Shown: positions 42,319-44,343 of the stretch, one piece after another
How positions within the stretch are numbered: position 1 is the first letter of the stretch
How the letters are laid out: every line of letters begins with the position of its first letter
Assembly (NCBI GenBank): GCA_009781725.1
Contig: WQVF01000026.1
Coordinates: forward strand, 1 to 44,343
Length of the DNA: 44,343 bases
Reading direction: 5' to 3'
Origin: Defluviitaleaceae bacterium
GTDB lineage: Bacteria; Bacillota; Clostridia; Lachnospirales; WQUN01
Position numbers and translations under genes: made by a program
Notes under the pieces: generated by a model
Told to the model about the DNA's origin: nothing
What the model saw: the letters and a program-made list of their open reading frames with translations, nothing else
Database searches by the model: none

Positions 42319-43824
42319 ATGAGATTAAAAGGTAGCCGATTACTTGTAATGGTTTCCTCTGGGTTGGTAGCCCTTACTGTGGTTATAATATTTTTCATGC
42401 CCTGGGTGCATATACCCGTGGATTTTGATTTAGCTACAGAATGGACAAACCGGTCAAGCTTTTCCCTGCTTTCCATTAACAGTCTCCTTAGGCAAGCCGA
42501 TGGTATAGAACAGATTATGAGTACCAGCACATTGGCTGCCCGTATGCCAGCCATCTATATAATGATTGCGATTACTGCATTGGCTCTTGCTATTTATTTA
42601 TGGTTTTACGTAAAAGGCAATCGTCGGTCGGTATACTTTGGTTTTATCGGTTTCTTGGGCTTTATTGTATTAAATATCTTTTTCTTGGACACGGTCTTCC
42701 TTGCCAATTCCGATTCGGCGTTTGCGGGGCCGGGTCTTTTTGCCGATCGTTTTATAACGGTTACCCCTGTTACCTACACAGTTATTTTCCTGTGTATATT
42801 TGTCTGCGCAGCTATTTTGCCCTATGCCATGTCTACCTTTTCCCGTGAGATTACCGACAGTCTTGACACAAAATCACAGACAAGGATGAAAATCTATGGC
42901 TTCAAAAAACGTATAAAGCCATTCCTCAATGACATAGCGCGAGACAAGCTCCTATATCTTTTGCTTGTTCCCTTTATTGCCTATTATGTCTTGATTATGT
43001 ATCTACCATACCACGGGATACGGGTAGCATTTATGGATTTTAGGCCTTTATGGGGTTTTGAGGGTAGCCCGTGGGTAGGATTTCAAAATTTTATTGATTT
43101 CTTCCAGGGGCCGTTTTTCTGGCGTATTTTCCGTAATACATTGCTATTAAATCTTTATGGACTGTTTTGGAGTTTTCCTATTCCTATTCTCCTAGCCATC
43201 TTGTTCAATGAGCTGAGAAGTAAAAAATTCCGCACGGTTGCGCAGACTGTCTCGTATATACCCTACTTTATTTCATCAGTGGTCATCGCTGGCTTGGTAA
43301 TCAATATGCTTTCGCCCTCCACCGGGGTAATCAATACGATTATCGGTTGGTTTGGTGTGGAGCCTATCCATTTTATGATTAACACAACATATTACCGCAC
43401 TATTTTCATCTCTCAAGGGATATGGGCATGGATGGGTTTTGGTTCAATTATTTACTACTCAGCTATCTGCGGCATAGACGCAGAGCTATTTGAAGCCGCT
43501 AAAATCGATGGTGCCAGCCGGATAAAACAAATTCGTTATGTTATGCTGCCCAGTATAATGCCCACGATTTCCATTATGCTGATATTGGCCATCGGTGGTT
43601 TGGTCAGCTCCAATACAGAAATGGGTATCCTGTTACAACAGCCGGCTACCTTCGACGTATCCGATGTTATCGGCACTTATGTATGGCGCACAAGCATGGC
43701 CACCGCTCATCCCAACTTCTCGTTGTCTACGGCTGTAGGGCTATTTGAAGGGGTAATCGCATTTATATTAGTGCTTTCGGCTAATAAGATTTCCAAAAAA
43801 ATTGGCGAAACCAGCATTCTATAG
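42319..43824 (+). CDS. Sugar ABC transporter permease, LplB-type, with extra N-terminal membrane domain
   Basis: A 501-residue protein. The C-terminal about 300 residues are a normal LplB-type permease: LLYLLLVPFIAYYVLIMYLPYHG, then the EAA loop FEAAKIDGASRIKQIRYVMLP and the end SANKISKKIGETSIL. The first about 200 residues are an extra domain with about four transmembrane helices (about 8-30, 77-98, 105-128 and 150-172) and a soluble loop of about 45 residues after the first one. This extension is absent in the permease at 13870 and in typical family members. The ATG at 42319 follows GGAAGGG; upstream TTG or ATG starts lack good sites. Its partner permease begins 12 bp downstream. Confidence 0.88.
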   Translation: MRLKGSRLLVMVSSGLVALTVVIIFFMPWVHIPVDFDLATEWTNRSSFSLLSINSLLRQADGIEQIMSTSTLAARMPAIYIMIAITALALAIYLWFYVKGNRRSVYFGFIGFLGFIVLNIFFLDTVFLANSDSAFAGPGLFADRFITVTPVTYTVIFLCIFVCAAILPYAMSTFSREITDSLDTKSQTRMKIYGFKKRIKPFLNDIARDKLLYLLLVPFIAYYVLIMYLPYHGIRVAFMDFRPLWGFEGSPWVGFQNFIDFFQGPFFWRIFRNTLLLNLYGLFWSFPIPILLAILFNELRSKKFRTVAQTVSYIPYFISSVVIAGLVINMLSPSTGVINTIIGWFGVEPIHFMINTTYYRTIFISQGIWAWMGFGSIIYYSAICGIDAELFEAAKIDGASRIKQIRYVMLPSIMPTISIMLILAIGGLVSSNTEMGILLQQPATFDVSDVIGTYVWRTSMATAHPNFSLSTAVGLFEGVIAFILVLSANKISKKIGETSIL

Positions 43825-43836
43825 GGGGGACGAAAT

Positions 43837-44343
43837 ATGGGCTTAACACGCGGAGAAAAAGCATTTGGCTATTTCAATATTCTTATCATGATTATCATTA
43901 TGTTTATTACCCTGTACCCACTGTGGTATGTGTTTGTCGCATCCTTTTCCGACCCTATGCAGCTTGCCATGGGGCGGGTGACATTTTGGCCTTCGGGGTT
44001 TGAGCTTGCTTCATATGAGTATGTTTTTGGCATGGACAATATTTGGACTGCATATGGGAATACGGTGTTTTATGCCGTAGTGGGTACAGCAGTGAGCATG
44101 GTGTTTACCGTCATAGGCGCATATCCCTTATCCCGCAGACGCTTGCGAGGCCGTAAGATTATAACCTTGTTTATTCTCATTACCATGTGGTTCGGCGCGG
44201 GGATGATTCCATACTTCTTAAATTTCCAGCGTCTTGGCTTTATGGATAGCCGTTGGGGGATTATTTTCACATTTACCATCAGTACCTTTAATGTAATATT
44301 GCTACGTACTTTTTTTGAAAACGTCCCCGATTCCATGGAGGAA
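43837..44343 (+). CDS. Carbohydrate ABC transporter permease, YtcP-type (3' end outside window)
   Basis: The reading frame is open to the end of the window (169 codons). It starts MGLTRGEKAFGYFNILIMII, with GGGGGGA upstream, and continues as a YtcP-type permease: ITLYPLWYVFVASFSDP, a segment ending SYEYVFG, AYPLSRRRLRG and FGAGMIPYFLNFQRLG. It is the partner of the permease ending at 43824, 12 bp upstream. The C-terminal EAA loop is cut off by the window edge (FENVPDSMEE is its beginning). A solute-binding protein gene is expected beyond the edge. Confidence 0.93.
   Translation, partial: MGLTRGEKAFGYFNILIMIIIMFITLYPLWYVFVASFSDPMQLAMGRVTFWPSGFELASYEYVFGMDNIWTAYGNTVFYAVVGTAVSMVFTVIGAYPLSRRRLRGRKIITLFILITMWFGAGMIPYFLNFQRLGFMDSRWGIIFTFTISTFNVILLRTFFENVPDSMEE

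Overview
The window looks like the chromosome of an uncultured Clostridia-type Firmicute, perhaps from a gut or other anaerobic habitat. The evidence is strong GGAGG ribosome binding sites, TTG starts, sigma-A promoters, a CD3324-family protein, a YdcZ-type transporter, and two LplB/YtcP-type sugar importers that lack a local ATPase. Family or genus cannot be fixed from the sequence. There is no phage, integrase, CRISPR array or plasmid signature.

Layout. 0-4 kb: the end of a chloramphenicol-phosphotransferase-like gene, a UroD-superfamily protein, a zincless Fpg/Nei DNA glycosylase, a MITE-like repeat, and a minus-strand pair (unknown 344-aa protein plus CD3324-family protein). 4.3-17.5 kb: a first carbohydrate locus. 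It has a GH42 beta-galactosidase and a sugar isomerase on the minus strand, and a histidine phosphatase overlapping a PHP metallohydrolase on the plus strand. A ROK repressor, a UroD-like protein and an MGH1/GH63-like glycosidase form a minus-strand operon, divergent from an importer of two permeases and a lipoprotein. 17.5-22.2 kb: a two-component system, a YdcZ-type transporter, tRNA-Leu(CAG), and a small VOC/flavin-oxidase-like pair. 22.4-24.3 kb: a small ORF and a sialidase-like beta-propeller protein with its own promoter. 24.5-32.3 kb: a minus-strand block of zinc-ribbon, TPR, DUF4870 and vWA/lipase-like envelope proteins, headed by an asparagine-synthetase homologue that lacks the N-terminal Cys. 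32.6-44.3 kb: a second carbohydrate locus with an isomerase, a DUF6259 glycosidase-like protein, a Gfo/Idh oxidoreductase, a BadF-type sugar kinase, a clan GH-A glycosidase, a membrane-bound AraC regulator, and a second importer whose first permease carries an extra four-helix N-terminal domain.

How the genes may work together: both carbohydrate loci pair an importer (ATPase presumably shared, MsmX-like, encoded elsewhere) with cytoplasmic glycosidases, since no signal peptide is visible on any glycosidase. Isomerase, oxidoreductase and kinase enzymes would then feed the products into central metabolism. The substrates cannot be read from the sequence.

The most unusual signals are: (1) a family of three TATAGYGAA-ended palindromic elements whose inner stems differ in sequence but keep pairing, two of them inserted in the same orientation just upstream of a ribosome binding site; (2) the zinc-ribbon/TPR/vWA-pseudolipase block; (3) several enzymes with substituted catalytic residues: AsnB Cys to Ser, lipase Ser to Gly, Gfo/Idh EKP to TVP, and Fpg without its zinc cysteines.
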